64,000 bases of DNA, taken from contig CAVPGM010000015.1 of the NCBI GenBank assembly GCA_963703945.1, forward strand, positions 1 through 64,000. The letters are read 5' to 3'. This document shows positions 28,517 to 38,840 of this stretch, in pieces (the first letter of the stretch is position 1; each line of letters begins with the position of its first letter). This stretch comes from JALORV01 sp963703945. Its GTDB lineage: Bacteria; Pseudomonadota; Gammaproteobacteria; Burkholderiales; Burkholderiaceae_F. The notes under the pieces were generated by a model. It saw nothing but the letters and a program-made list of their open reading frames with translations. It ran no database searches and was not told the origin of the DNA. Both the position numbers and the translations under genes were made by a program.

Positions 28517-30616
28517 TCAGCCGCACTCGACGGCCGCGACCGGTTCCGTGCCCGCTGGGGAAGTTCTCGCAATTCGGCCAGTTGCTCCAAGCAGCACGCG
28601 GCGGACTTCCAGAATGCTCTGCGGATGGCGATGGACGTTGACGTGATCGGCCGGCACGACGATTTGCGAGCGGAGCTGCGGCATGTTGTCGAGTCGGGCG
28701 CTGGCGAGCGACACGACGCCGTCGCCCTCGTCGCAAACCAGCGACGCCAACCCAGGTCGGGCTCGCGGCCCACGACGTTGTGATAGGACATCCAGGGGCC
28801 CGGCGGCGCGGTGAGCAGCACCGGCAGGATCGGCGAATTCGGGCGCGAGCGAATCGATGCTGGTCGTGATCTCGATCGGCGAATCGGGCCGGAAGAAGTC
28901 GCTTGTTCGGCGCCAGCAGTTGCTGCCGACCCTGCGAGCATCTGAGCCGGCAGCGTGATCAGCTTGTGGCCCAGCCAGCGCGTGGTGCTGTTGGCGAACT
29001 GGCTGCCGCGATGCGGCGTGCCGATCGTGACGACGCGGCCGCACCGACGGGCTCGGGTCGAAGAAGTAGGCGTTGGCGAGCGTCCGCGTCGACATCGTCA
29101 TCGGCCTTGAGTTCCGCGAACGGATGCTCGCTGGTGGTTTGCCAGAAGGCGTCGCCGCTGTCGACCGTTTGCATCTTCGAGACCAGCCCGCCCATGCTGT
29201 GGCCGACGAGCACCATCTGATCGAGCGCCGGGTGATCGCCGCTCGGGATCGAGCTTCGCGGCGCATCATGGCGAGGTCTTCGCGCATCTGCGTGCCGCTG
29301 AGCCAGAACGGCTGGCCGGTCGGATACAGGTAGAACCAGAACTGGTAGTGCTCGCGGACCAGCGGGATCGCTCCGCAGGTCGTTGAACATCTCCATCCAG
29401 GTGACCGGGCTCGACCACAGGCCGTGGACCATCACGACCGGCATCTTGTCCGGGTCGTAGGGCTCGAGCATGTAGAGGCCTTGCAGCTTCTTCGCCTCGC
29501 CCGGGTTGCAAGCAGGCCCATCGGTCGAGAGTTTGCTGTCCTGGAACTGCGGCTGATTGAGGAAGTAGGCGAGCGGCGTGCGAAAGGTCGGCTTCGAGCG
29601 GCACGCGGCGCCCGGCGACGTCGATCGTCGGCTGCTCGAGCGAGTCGTACAGTTCGAGCACGAACCGCGGGGCGGTCCGCGCGGATCGGCGATGTGTCGC
29701 ATCGCTGCCGGCCAATGCCGGCGGGTCGAAGACCTCGCGTCGGATCCGGCCCTGCCTGACTCTCGTCTTCGAGCGACGACACACGCAGGAATGCCGTCAG
29801 CGGAAAACTCAAGTTCGGCGGATAGTACCGCTCGGCCGGGATCCTCGCCGTCGTGCGGTCGGCGAACGGCGATCAGCGGCACACCGAGGCCGTAGTTGTG
29901 GTAGTGGTTTCGCAGGCCTTGGAGTTGATAGTCGCTGACGAACTCGACGTGGTCGAAGTCGTTCGGCGTGCCAACCGTTGCGTGCATCACGACGTCGCAG
30001 GTGCAGGCGTGGTTCGACGTGCGGATGGTGCGCGTCGTGCCGGGCCGAAGTTCGCCGTCCTCGCGCACCAACCGCAGCATTCCTTCCAGCGATTGGTTGT
30101 AGAGGTCCGACGCGCCGCGGAACTGCGGATCGTAGGCGTTGAGCGGACAGGTCGTCCTTGTAGTCGAACAGATAGCGATAGGCGTGCACCAGCGAGGTGC
30201 CGTAGAACTCGAGCGCCCGGCCGCGATGCAACATTTCGGGCAGCATTTCCGCTTCCTTTGCGGTGATGTAGGCGAGCTCGGCCATCGCGTATTCGTTTTC
30301 GCGGTCGGGCTCCCGCTTCTGAATCTTCTTCGAGCTGCGTGATAGAGCTGCTTTGCGGTCGCCGTTCCACTCGTCGGCGAGGTTGTAGGCGACGCAGGAG
30401 CTGCATCGTCCGCTCGGTCGGCTTCGGGCCCTTGCGCGAGACCAAGATCGAGCGAGTCCGGCGAGCGGATTGCGTGGCGTGTCGCGGACTTTCACCCACT
30501 CGGACGACGAGCTGCAGCCGATGGCAAGAGCCATGAGCAGAGCAGACGGCGAGCGCAGCGGCCTGGCGGCGCCGGTCCGTGACGAGTGGCAGAGACGCGC
30601 ACAGCGTCGGTTGCAT
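28517..30616 (-). CDS. Exported alpha/beta-hydrolase lipoprotein
   Basis: The start ATG 30616 gives MQPTLCASLPLVTDRRRQAA. One base must be removed, and then LLMALAIGCSSSS forms a lipobox with its cysteine. An alpha-helical N-domain follows (AMAELAYITAKEAEMLPEML, HAYRYLFDYKDD, FVSDYQLQGLRNHYHNYGLG). The hydrolase core has KMPVVMVHGLWSSPVTWMEM, then QMVLVGHSMGGLVSKMQTVD with the G-H-S-M-G nucleophile elbow, and GDGVVSLASARLDNMPQLRS near the catalytic Asp/His region. It ends EPVAAVECG. About 690 residues and about twelve breaks. It is probably a lipase or esterase anchored to a membrane. It lies downstream of the second csrA on the same strand. Confidence 0.75.
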
Positions 30617-30824
30617 GTTGACTTTGCGCAGCAGGGCGCGGATGGAAGACGAGACGAACAGTTCGGCAGCGGATGCCGGGCGGGAAGATTAGTGCAAGCG
30701 GCGGGCGAGCGTCAATTGTGACGCGCAGGTGCTATCACTGCATCACGTCGCGAGATTCGACACATTGCTGGAGGGCTTGCCCGCCATTGTTTTCCCTCGC
30801 GCTCAAACGATTTGTCCCAAATGC

Positions 30825-31003
30825 CAAGTCGCCAACTCGCGGGGACTTTTGTTCCAGCGGTTGGCGACTTGACTTCAGCGGGCAAGGAGGGAGGGTTGCT
30901 GCGATAGGTGACGGGGTCGGAAGCCGGTTCGTCCGAAGTTGTCGAATCGACCTGCGGCGGGGTGGGCCACGCCGGCAGGTGTGGGTCTTCGGCTTCCGAC
31001 CCC
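30825..31003. repeat. Two long perfect inverted repeats between csrA2 and the lipoprotein gene
   Basis: CAAGTCGCCAAC (30825-30836) pairs with GTTGGCGACTTG (30860-30871), a 12-bp stem around a 23-nt loop. GGGGTCGGAAGCC (30913-30925) pairs with GGCTTCCGACCCC (30991-31003), 13 bp around 65 nt. Both lie in the 483-bp gap after csrA2 (minus) and before the lipoprotein start. On the minus strand the first loop contains GGA, the core of CsrA sites. Confidence 0.65.
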
Positions 31004-31099
31004 TGTATTGGTTCCTTCTGGGCTAGTGCGAGTCGCACGGACGTGTAGCGTGTACCTGTTCGTGTTTTTCAGACGAAAGCGACGAAAAATCCGCTACAG

Positions 31100-31414
31100 T
31101 TACATGAAACGTGCTCTAGATCGCAAATGCCGCGACAGCGGTGGGGATAGTGGCTGCGGCGAAATCTCGGGAACGACGCTGAGGCGTCGATGAATCACTT
31201 CGTAGGGTTCCGGCCCCGGCTTGTCGCCATTTCCGTTCTTCGGCGTCTCGCGAAATTCGCGGGCCGCCTGCTCTAGTTCGCCACGCAAGATCCGAACGGT
31301 GCGTGGGGCTTCGAGGGCCAAGGTGACCCGGTTGCCGGCCACGCGCCGAATTTCGATGGTGATGTTTTCACCAATATGAATCCGTTCGCCAATTTTCCTG
31401 CTGAGCACGAGCAT
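31100..31414 (-). CDS. csrA: CsrA-family RNA-binding regulator (second paralogue)
   Basis: The start ATG 31412-31414 gives MLVLSRKIGERIHIGENITI, then EIRRVAGNRVTLALEAPRTV and RILRGELEQAAREF. The CsrA core is complete (LVLSRK, I-R-I-L-R-G-E-L). A long, probably flexible tail follows (RETPKNGNGDKPGPEPYEVI) to TGA at 31100, giving 104 residues where CsrA usually has 60-70. The tail may be partly real or due to a frame error. The sequence differs clearly from the csrA at 28078 (IGERIHIGENI versus HQEKIRIGDHI), so the two are true paralogues. Confidence 0.88.
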   Translation of the reverse strand: MLVLSRKIGERIHIGENITIEIRRVAGNRVTLALEAPRTVRILRGELEQAAREFRETPKNGNGDKPGPEPYEVIHRRLSVVPEISPQPLSPPLSRHLRSRARFM

Positions 31415-31721
31415 GGCTACAAACTCCTTGTCCTTGCATGTTCGGTTTCCGCCGACATGGCGGATGCCGTCGCGTGTTGCGACTGGGACTGGAGTAACGC
31501 AAGGGGTGTGCCAGGATCGACGAGAAATCGCGGAAGAGCCGTGCGGGCGGGCCAGAATTACCTGATTTTTCAGGCAATACCACGTTGTCGCGAATCCGAG
31601 TTCCGCGACATTTTGCCCGCCAACGAGGGGTGACTTTCGCGCCGATTTCATCTCAAATTGGGACGGCAATCCGGAATTGAGACGGCGGGATGCGTTGGCG
31701 GGAAGCGTCGGAAGGAACACT
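31415..31721. other. 307-bp divergent promoter region
   Basis: The stretch lies between csrA2 (leftward) and the M24 peptidase (rightward), so it should hold both promoters. No strong sigma-70-like pair or known operator was identified. Confidence 0.4.
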
Positions 31722-32841
31722 ATGGATCACTATGCTATCAACGAAGCAGGTTGCCGAGGTCGGCAACGGCGACTCATCCAGGCAATCGGCGAGCTCGATC
31801 TCGAACTGGCCGTGCTCACCGGCCGCGAGACGATTCGAGTGGCTGACCGGGCGCTGGTGCGTGCGCCGTACGAGCCGGTCGCGGTGCTGCGGGCCGACGG
31901 GCACGTGCTCTTGGTGCTGCCGGAGCGGCAACTCGGGGAGGCGGCCATTGTCGACGAGAAGCTCGGCTATCCGGCGAAGCTGCATTCGACACTGGTGGAC
32001 GATCAGCGCGCGGCGAGTTCAGCCACGCTTCAACAGGCGCTCACGCGGCGGATGCCCAAGCGCGTCGGCGCCGAGTTCGCCACGTTCAGTCCGCACCTGA
32101 CGTTTCTCACGTCGCTGGGTGCGTCGGACTTCGTCGACGTCGGCCCGATCGTCTCCCGACTGCGGCGGCACAAGGATCCCGACGAGCTGGCGATGCTCCG
32201 CCGGGCAAACGACGCGAATCGCGCGATGTACGCGCGGGCCCGCGAGATGGTCCGGCCCGGCGTGAACGAAATCGACGTCTACAACGAGCTCGCGGCCGTG
32301 GCGGTGCGGACGCTCGGCGAGCCGCTCACCTATTTGGGCCAGGACTTTCGCTCGGCCGCCCGCGGCGGTGCGCCGCGGAATCGGGCGATCGAGGCGGGCG
32401 AGCTCTACATCTTCGACCTGGGTGTCGGCTTCCGCGGCTACTACTCGGACAACGCCCGCACGCTCGCCGTCGGCGGCGAGCCGACCGAGCTGCAGCTCAA
32501 GGCGTGGAAGGCGGTGGCCGGCGTATTTGCAGTTCATCGAGGCGAACGTGCAACCCGGCGTGAGCTGCAAGATGCTGTTCGACGCGGTGCAGCGCGAACT
32601 CGACGCGTATCAGCCGTGGATCTTCAACCACCACCTGGGCCACGGCGTCGGCCTCTCGCCGCAGGAGGGCCCGCATCTGAACCCCGAATGGGACGATCAC
32701 TTCGCCGAGGGCGATTACATCGCCGTCGAGCCGGGGCTGTACCACGACGAACTGCGCTACGGCGTGCGGCTGGAGCAGAACTATCTGGTGACGGCGAGCG
32801 GCGTGGAGCTGTTGACGCCTTGGCCGTTGGAGTTGGTCTAG
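31722..32841 (+). CDS. M24-family aminopeptidase (Xaa-Pro peptidase-like)
   Basis: The ATG at 31722 gives MDHYAINEAGCRGRQRRLIQ. An N-terminal creatinase-type domain (ELAVLTGRETIRVADRALVR, VGPIVSRLRRHKDPDELAML) precedes the pita-bread metallopeptidase domain. Its metal ligands are visible: D in YIFDLGVGF, D in YYSDNARTLAVG, H in HHLGHGVGLSPQEGP, E in YIAVEPGLYH and E in RLEQNYLVT. One frame break near 32523 is followed by LQFIEANVQPGVSCKMLFDA. It ends LTPWPLELV. The 370 or so residues suit Xaa-Pro dipeptidase or aminopeptidase, which frees N-terminal residues next to proline. Confidence 0.9.
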
Positions 32842-32950
32842 CACGGCAATCGCCGTCGTGTTCGTCGTGCCGTTGTGGTAATCTATGCATTCGCTTCGTG
32901 TGCGTCGAGCGGCGTGTCTGGTAAATTGAATTCTCTCCGACAGGTGAATC

Positions 32951-33684
32951 ATGTGTTCGACCAATGAAACTTCGCGGCGGGATTGGATGCGGTTGGCGGG
33001 ATTGGCGGCGGCGGGCGTCGTCGTCGGGAAGGCGAGTCGTTGGGCGATGGCGGCGGAGACGGCGCTGGCTGATCCGCGCGTCGGGCTGACGGCGGACGAT
33101 GTCGCTGGCGGATTTGATGGCGGGGAACGAGCGGTTTGTGGCGGGGCGGCCGGAGAGTCCGCGGCGGCGGCCGGAAGACTACGCGCCGCTGGCGGCGGGG
33201 CAGTTTCCGCAGGCGGCGATCATCGCGTGCAGCGACTCGCGCGTGCCGCCGGAGATTCTGTTCGATCAGGGCGTGGGCGACCTGTTCGTGATTCGCATCG
33301 CCGGGAATGTGATCGGCGGCACGCGGGCCGGTGGTGAAGGGCAGCGTCGAATACGCGGTGGCCGAATTCAAGGTGCCGCTGGTGATGGTCTTGGGGCACA
33401 GCAACTGTGGCGCGGTGAAGGCGGCGGTCAAGCACATCGACGATCACGATGACCTGCCGGGCTCGATCGACGACCTGGTGAATCTCATCAAGCCGGCGGT
33501 CGAGCAGGTCCGCGACAAGCCGGGCGACATGCTCACCAACGCGATTCGCGCGAACGTCGAGCTGGGCGTCGAGCGGCTCAAGGGGCTGGAGCCGATCCTG
33601 GCCGGGCCGGTGCGAGCAGGAAAGCTAAAAGTGGTTGGCGCGACGTATGATCTCGCGACCGGCCGCGTGAAAATGGTGGTGTAA
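32951..33684 (+). CDS. Tat-exported beta-class carbonic anhydrase
   Basis: The ATG at 32951 gives MCSTNETSRRDWMRLAGLAA with the twin-arginine S-R-R-D-W-M-R-L motif, a hydrophobic core AAAGVVVG and a signal end AMAAETALA. The mature part has DLMAGNERFVAGRPESPRRR, AAIIACSDSRVPPEILFDQG (zinc Cys and the S-D-S-R pair), DLFVIRIAGNV, VPLVMVLGHSNCGAVKAAVK (zinc His and Cys) and the end LATGRVKMVV. It interconverts CO2 and bicarbonate. Two breaks near 33103 and 33331 are each repaired by one base. Export by Tat fits a folded zinc enzyme; the periplasmic location is inferred. Confidence 0.92.
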
Positions 33685-33779
33685 CGATTCGCGCAACCTA
33701 GATCCGCTTGTTCGGCAGCGTGGCAGAGCGTATCCTTGAACGGCCTTCTCACTTGTTACCATCAGCAGCTGCCTCGCCT

Positions 33780-34065
33780 ATGGACTCGGGTCGATTGATC
33801 GCCATCGGCGACGTTCACGGCTGCGTTCACGCGCTCGACGACGGTGCTCGACAGCGATCGAGCCGACGGCGGACGATCGGCTCGTGTTCCTGGGCGACCT
33901 GATCGACCAAGGCAAAGAGTCGCGCGAGGTGCTCGAGCGGATCATCGAGTTGAAGCGCGAGTGCCACGTGGTGCTGATCCAGGGCAACCACGAGGAGATG
34001 ATGTACGCCGCCTGGGAGAGCGAAGCGGGCACTGCGGTATTGGGAGAATTGCGGCGGCGTGGCGA
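33780..34065 (+). pseudogene. Serine/threonine-type metallophosphatase, truncated at the genome junction
   Basis: The ATG at 33780 gives MDSGRLIAIGDVHGCVHALD. The PPP-family motifs are GDVHG, GDLIDQGKESREVLERII (GD-x-x-D-x-G) and IQGNHEEMMYAA (GNHE). After a break near 34030 come YWENCGGVATLKS, where these proteins normally go on for about 100 residues. Here the sequence passes directly into the last part of a proteobacterial RimI. An early one-base break lies near 33838. Loss of the C-terminus is attributed to the chimeric join and not to biology. Confidence 0.8.
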
Positions 34066-34180
34066 CGCTCAAATCCGGTTGTACGAGCGGTACGGGTTTC
34101 AGCACATCGGCGTGCGGCGCGGCTACTACCCGGCCCACAACGGGCGCGAGGACGCGGTCGTCATGAGGATCACGCTGTGA
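34056..34180 (+). CDS. rimI: Ribosomal protein bS18-alanine N-acetyltransferase, C-terminal fragment
   Basis: The frame IRLYERYGFQHIGVRRGYYP, then AHNGREDAVVMRITL and TGA 34178-34180, is the conserved end of RimI (A-x-x-L-Y-E-x-x-G-F, R-R-x-Y-Y-P, E-D-A-x-V-M). Only about 40 of 150 residues are present; the upstream part is replaced by planctomycete phosphatase. The TGA overlaps the GTG of the next gene by GTGA, a coupled arrangement. RimI acetylates the N-terminus of S18. rimI next to udg is common in betaproteobacteria. Confidence 0.82.
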
Positions 34181-34869
34181 CGCTCGATGCACGCCGCGCC
34201 GGCGTCTGGCGAGCCATGGGACTGGGGCCGGTGTGGACGCACCGTGAAGTTGCGAGCCGCGACATGGCCAGCCGCGAGCAGCAGATCGCGAAGATGGACT
34301 GGGACGCACTCGCGCAAGCGGTTGCGGGGTGCCGCGCCTGTGGATTGTGCGAAACGCGCAGGCAGACCGTGTTCGGAGTGGGACATGCCGCGGCGCAATG
34401 GATGCTGGTCGGCGAAGCGCCAGGCGCCCAGGAGGACATGCAGGGCGAGCCTTTCGTCGGACAGGCCGGTCGTCTGCTCGACAACATGCTGGCCGCTGTC
34501 GGGCTCACCCGCACAGGTTCGACGCCGCAGTCGGTCTACATCGCCAACGTGCTGAAATGCAGGCCGCCCGGCAATCGTGACCCGGCTCCGCAGGAAGTCG
34601 AGCAGTGCCGGCCGTTCCTGTACCGGCAGATCGAGTTGGTGCAGCCGAAGATCGTGCTCGTGATGGGGCGATTCGCTGCGCAGGCGCTGTTGCAGACCGA
34701 TGCCAGCATCGCCAGCCTGCGAGGCAGGGCGCACCGCATCGAAGTGGCCGGCCGCAGCGTGGCGGTCGTCGTCACCTATCACCCGGCCTATCTGTTGAGG
34801 AACCTGGCCGACAAGGCAAAAGCCTGGGCCGATCTCTGCCTTGCGCGCGAACTGGTCGCAAGCGCCTAG
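34177..34869 (+). CDS. udg: Family 4 uracil-DNA glycosylase
   Basis: The start is GTG 34177, overlapping the rimI stop; an ATG at 34216 is an alternative. LGPVWTHREVASRD precedes CRACGLCETRRQTVFG with the first cluster cysteines and VLKCRPPGNRDPAPQEVEQC with the last two, so the 4Fe-4S cluster is complete. The active-site motifs are GEAPGAQEDMQGEPFVGQAG and the HPAYLLR loop. It removes uracil from DNA. It runs intact to TAG 34869, 230 residues. The stop overlaps the convergent lplT stop. Confidence 0.93.
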   Translation: MTLDARRAGVWRAMGLGPVWTHREVASRDMASREQQIAKMDWDALAQAVAGCRACGLCETRRQTVFGVGHAAAQWMLVGEAPGAQEDMQGEPFVGQAGRLLDNMLAAVGLTRTGSTPQSVYIANVLKCRPPGNRDPAPQEVEQCRPFLYRQIELVQPKIVLVMGRFAAQALLQTDASIASLRGRAHRIEVAGRSVAVVVTYHPAYLLRNLADKAKAWADLCLARELVASA

Positions 34870-36183
34870 CGCCCGCCGGCTCCGATCAGCGCGACCGAAT
34901 CGAACTGGCGCTGGTTGTAGCGGTGACGGATCATCACCAGCGATCATCGAAAACGCGACGAACAGTCCGAACAGCAGCATCACGGCCTGGATCGAGAGGT
35001 TCAGCCAGATCAGCACGGCGTAGACGCCCAGCATGACGAGGATGCTGAGGTTCTCGTTGAAGTTCTGCACGGCTATGGAGTGGCCGGCTGACAGCAGCAC
35101 GTGGCCGCGGTGCTGCAGCAGCGCGTTCATCGGCACGACGAAGTAGCCGGCCAGAGCGCCGATCAGCACCAGGATCGCGGCGGCTATTACCAGGAACCAG
35201 CTGGCCGCCAGCGGGCCGAGGTGCAGCTCCCCGGCGGGCACCAGCGCGCGGCTGTAGAACGATGCGAGCGCAACGATGAGTCCCATCGTGACGCCGACCG
35301 ACAGCACGCCGAGCGACCGCTTGATCGATACGCGAGCCGCCGCGTAGACCGCGCCGGCCGCGATGCCGATCGCGACGATCGCCTGCAGTATGGCGGCACG
35401 GCTGAGGTCGAGTCCCAGCACCTGCTCCGCCCACTTGAGCACGATGAACTGCAGCGTGGCGCCGGCACCCCAGAACAACGTCGTCACCGCGAGTGAGATC
35501 TGTCCGAGCTTGTCGCGCCACAACACGTTGCAGCAGTGCGCGAACCCCACCAGCAGCTTCCAGGGGTGGATGTGCTGCTTGGCATAGCGCGCGCCGGTAT
35601 CGGGAATCAGCAGGTTCACCATCGCGGCGAACAGGTAGAAGCTCGCGATCACGGCGATGGCCGATTCGGACGGGTGGCCTATTTCCATGTCGACCATGGG
35701 AACATCGATCGCAAACAGCCATGCTGAAACCTTCGGACTGATCAGCACTCCGCCCAGCAGGAAGCCGAGGATGATCGACATCACCGTCAGTCCCTCGATC
35801 CATCCGTTGGCGACGACCAGCATATCCGCCGGCAGGAGCTCGGTGACGATGCCGTACTTGGCGGGCGAATAGGCGGCGGCACCGAAGCCGACCACTGCAT
35901 AGGCGAGGAGCGGGTGCACCCCGACGAACATCAGCAGACAACCGCCGACCTTGATCGCATTGGTGATCAGCATCACGCGACCCTTGGGCAGCGAGTCGGC
36001 GAATGCACCGACGAAAGGCGCGAGCGCCACGTACGAGATGACGAAGAACAGCTTCAGCATCGGCGTCATCCAGCTCGCCGCCCCCATGTCGCGCAACAGG
36101 GCGATCGCCGCGATCAGCAGCGCGTTGTCGGCGAGCGAGGACAGGAACTGCGCCGCCATGATCGTGTAGAAGCCGCGTTTCAT
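34866..36183 (-). CDS. lplT: Lysophospholipid transporter, MFS family
   Basis: The start ATG 36181-36183 gives MKRGFYTIMAAQFLSSLADN, the usual LplT opening, then ALLIAAIALLRDMGA and VALAPFVGAFADSLPKGRVM (the MFS A-motif region). About twelve helices follow, with VVPMNALLQHRGHVLLSAGH and NLSILVMLGVYAVLIWLNLS near the end. One base must be removed near 34942 to give MIRHRYNQRQFDSVALIGAG and TAG 34866. LplT flips lysophospholipids inward for re-acylation. No aas acyltransferase is fused or adjacent. It is divergent from alr. Confidence 0.9.
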
Positions 36184-36241
36184 CGGGCGGCGTGGGCGGC
36201 AAGTGTGTTCGGGCTGAACAAGGAGTGATACCCGTTCGACT

Positions 36242-36283
36242 CGGGCGGGAGCAGACAGTTGCCGGGCGGGAGCAGACAGTTGC
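36242..36283. repeat. Tandem duplication of a 21-bp unit
   Basis: The unit starting CGGGCGGGAGCAGACAGTTG at 36242 is repeated exactly from 36263, with the start of a third unit (CGGGG) after it. It lies in the 195-bp space between the divergent genes lplT and alr, upstream of both. It may be a slippage duplication or a true direct-repeat site. Confidence 0.8.
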
Positions 36284-36378
36284 CGGGGCCGGCGCGGCGT
36301 TATAGCACGCGACCCCTGCGAGACGGATGCATTCGGCTCGCTATGCTATGGCCGTCGCGTTTTACCGGTCCGACGCTC

Positions 36379-37468
36379 GTGCCACGTCCGATCCAGGCCC
36401 GCATCGACATTTCCGCAATGCGTCACAACCTCGCTGCGGCGCGCGCGCGGGCGCACGGTCGTTCGGTGTGGGCGGTGATCAAGGCCAATGCCTACGGCCA
36501 CGGGATCGAGCGCGCGGTAAAAGGATTTGCGCAGGCCGATGGACTGGCGATGCTCGACCTCGACGAGGCGAGGCGCGCGCGGACGGCCGGGTGGAAGGGG
36601 CCGATCCTGCTGCTGGAAGGCGTGTTCGAGGCGAGTGACGTGGCGGAGAGTCGTGCGCTCGGCCTCACGGTGGCGCTCCACCACATCGAACAGATCCGGC
36701 TGTTCGAACTCGCGCCTGCCGGTCCACCGGTTGGCGTGCACATCAAACTCAACACGGGAATGAATCGCCTGGGGTTCGACATCGACGATCTGGCCGCCGT
36801 TCATCGTCGGCTGGTGGAACTGCCTGCCGTGCGCATCGACGCGCTCTCCATGCATTTCGCGAACGCCGATCGCTCCGATTCCCGCACGGCGCCGGTCGCG
36901 ATGTCACGAACAACTGGCGCGCTTCGAGCGCGCCTGCGAGGGCTTCGACATTCCACGCAGCGCATCGAATTCGGCGGCCCTGTTCCTGCATCCGCCGCTG
37001 GCGGAGGCGTCGGTGCGCCCGGGGATCGCGCTGTATGGCGCCACGCCGGACGATCGGAATACCGCCTCGCAGCTGGGGCTGCGCGCGGCGATGACGCTGA
37101 ATTCCCGGCTGATCTCCGTGCGCACCGTGCGGCCAGGCGAAGGCGTCGGCTACGGGTCACGGTTCATGCCGCAGCAACCAACCCGCATCGGAGTCGTCGC
37201 GTGTGGCTATGCCGACGGCTATCCGCGCAGTGCGCCGGACGGTACGCCGGTAATTGTCGCGGGCTCACGCGTTCCGATCGCCGGACGAGTCTCGATGGAC
37301 ATGATCACCGTCGATCTCCGCATGGTGCCCGACGCGACGGTCGGCAGTCCGGTCGAACTGTGGGGCGACCGATTGCCGATCGACGAGGTGGCAGCACACT
37401 GCGGTACGGTGGGTTACGAGCTGATGTGCGCGCTGGCGCCGCGGGTGCCCGTGGAGCCGCTCGACTGA
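36379..37468 (+). CDS. alr: Alanine racemase
   Basis: The preferred start is GTG 36379 (VPRPIQARIDISAMRHNLAA); ATG 36343 upstream is possible. The PLP lysine lies in VWAVIKANAYGHGIERAVKG. Further blocks are HIKLNTGMNRLGFD, HPPLAEASVRPGIALYGATP and GEGVGYGSRFMPQQPTRIGV, which carries the catalytic tyrosine, then GRVSMDMITVDLRMVPDATV. One extra base near 36900 breaks the frame. The protein interconverts L- and D-alanine for peptidoglycan. It ends one base before radA starts. Confidence 0.93.
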
Positions 37469-37469
37469 A

Positions 37470-38836
<1,367 letters not shown>

Positions 38837-38840
<4 letters not shown>

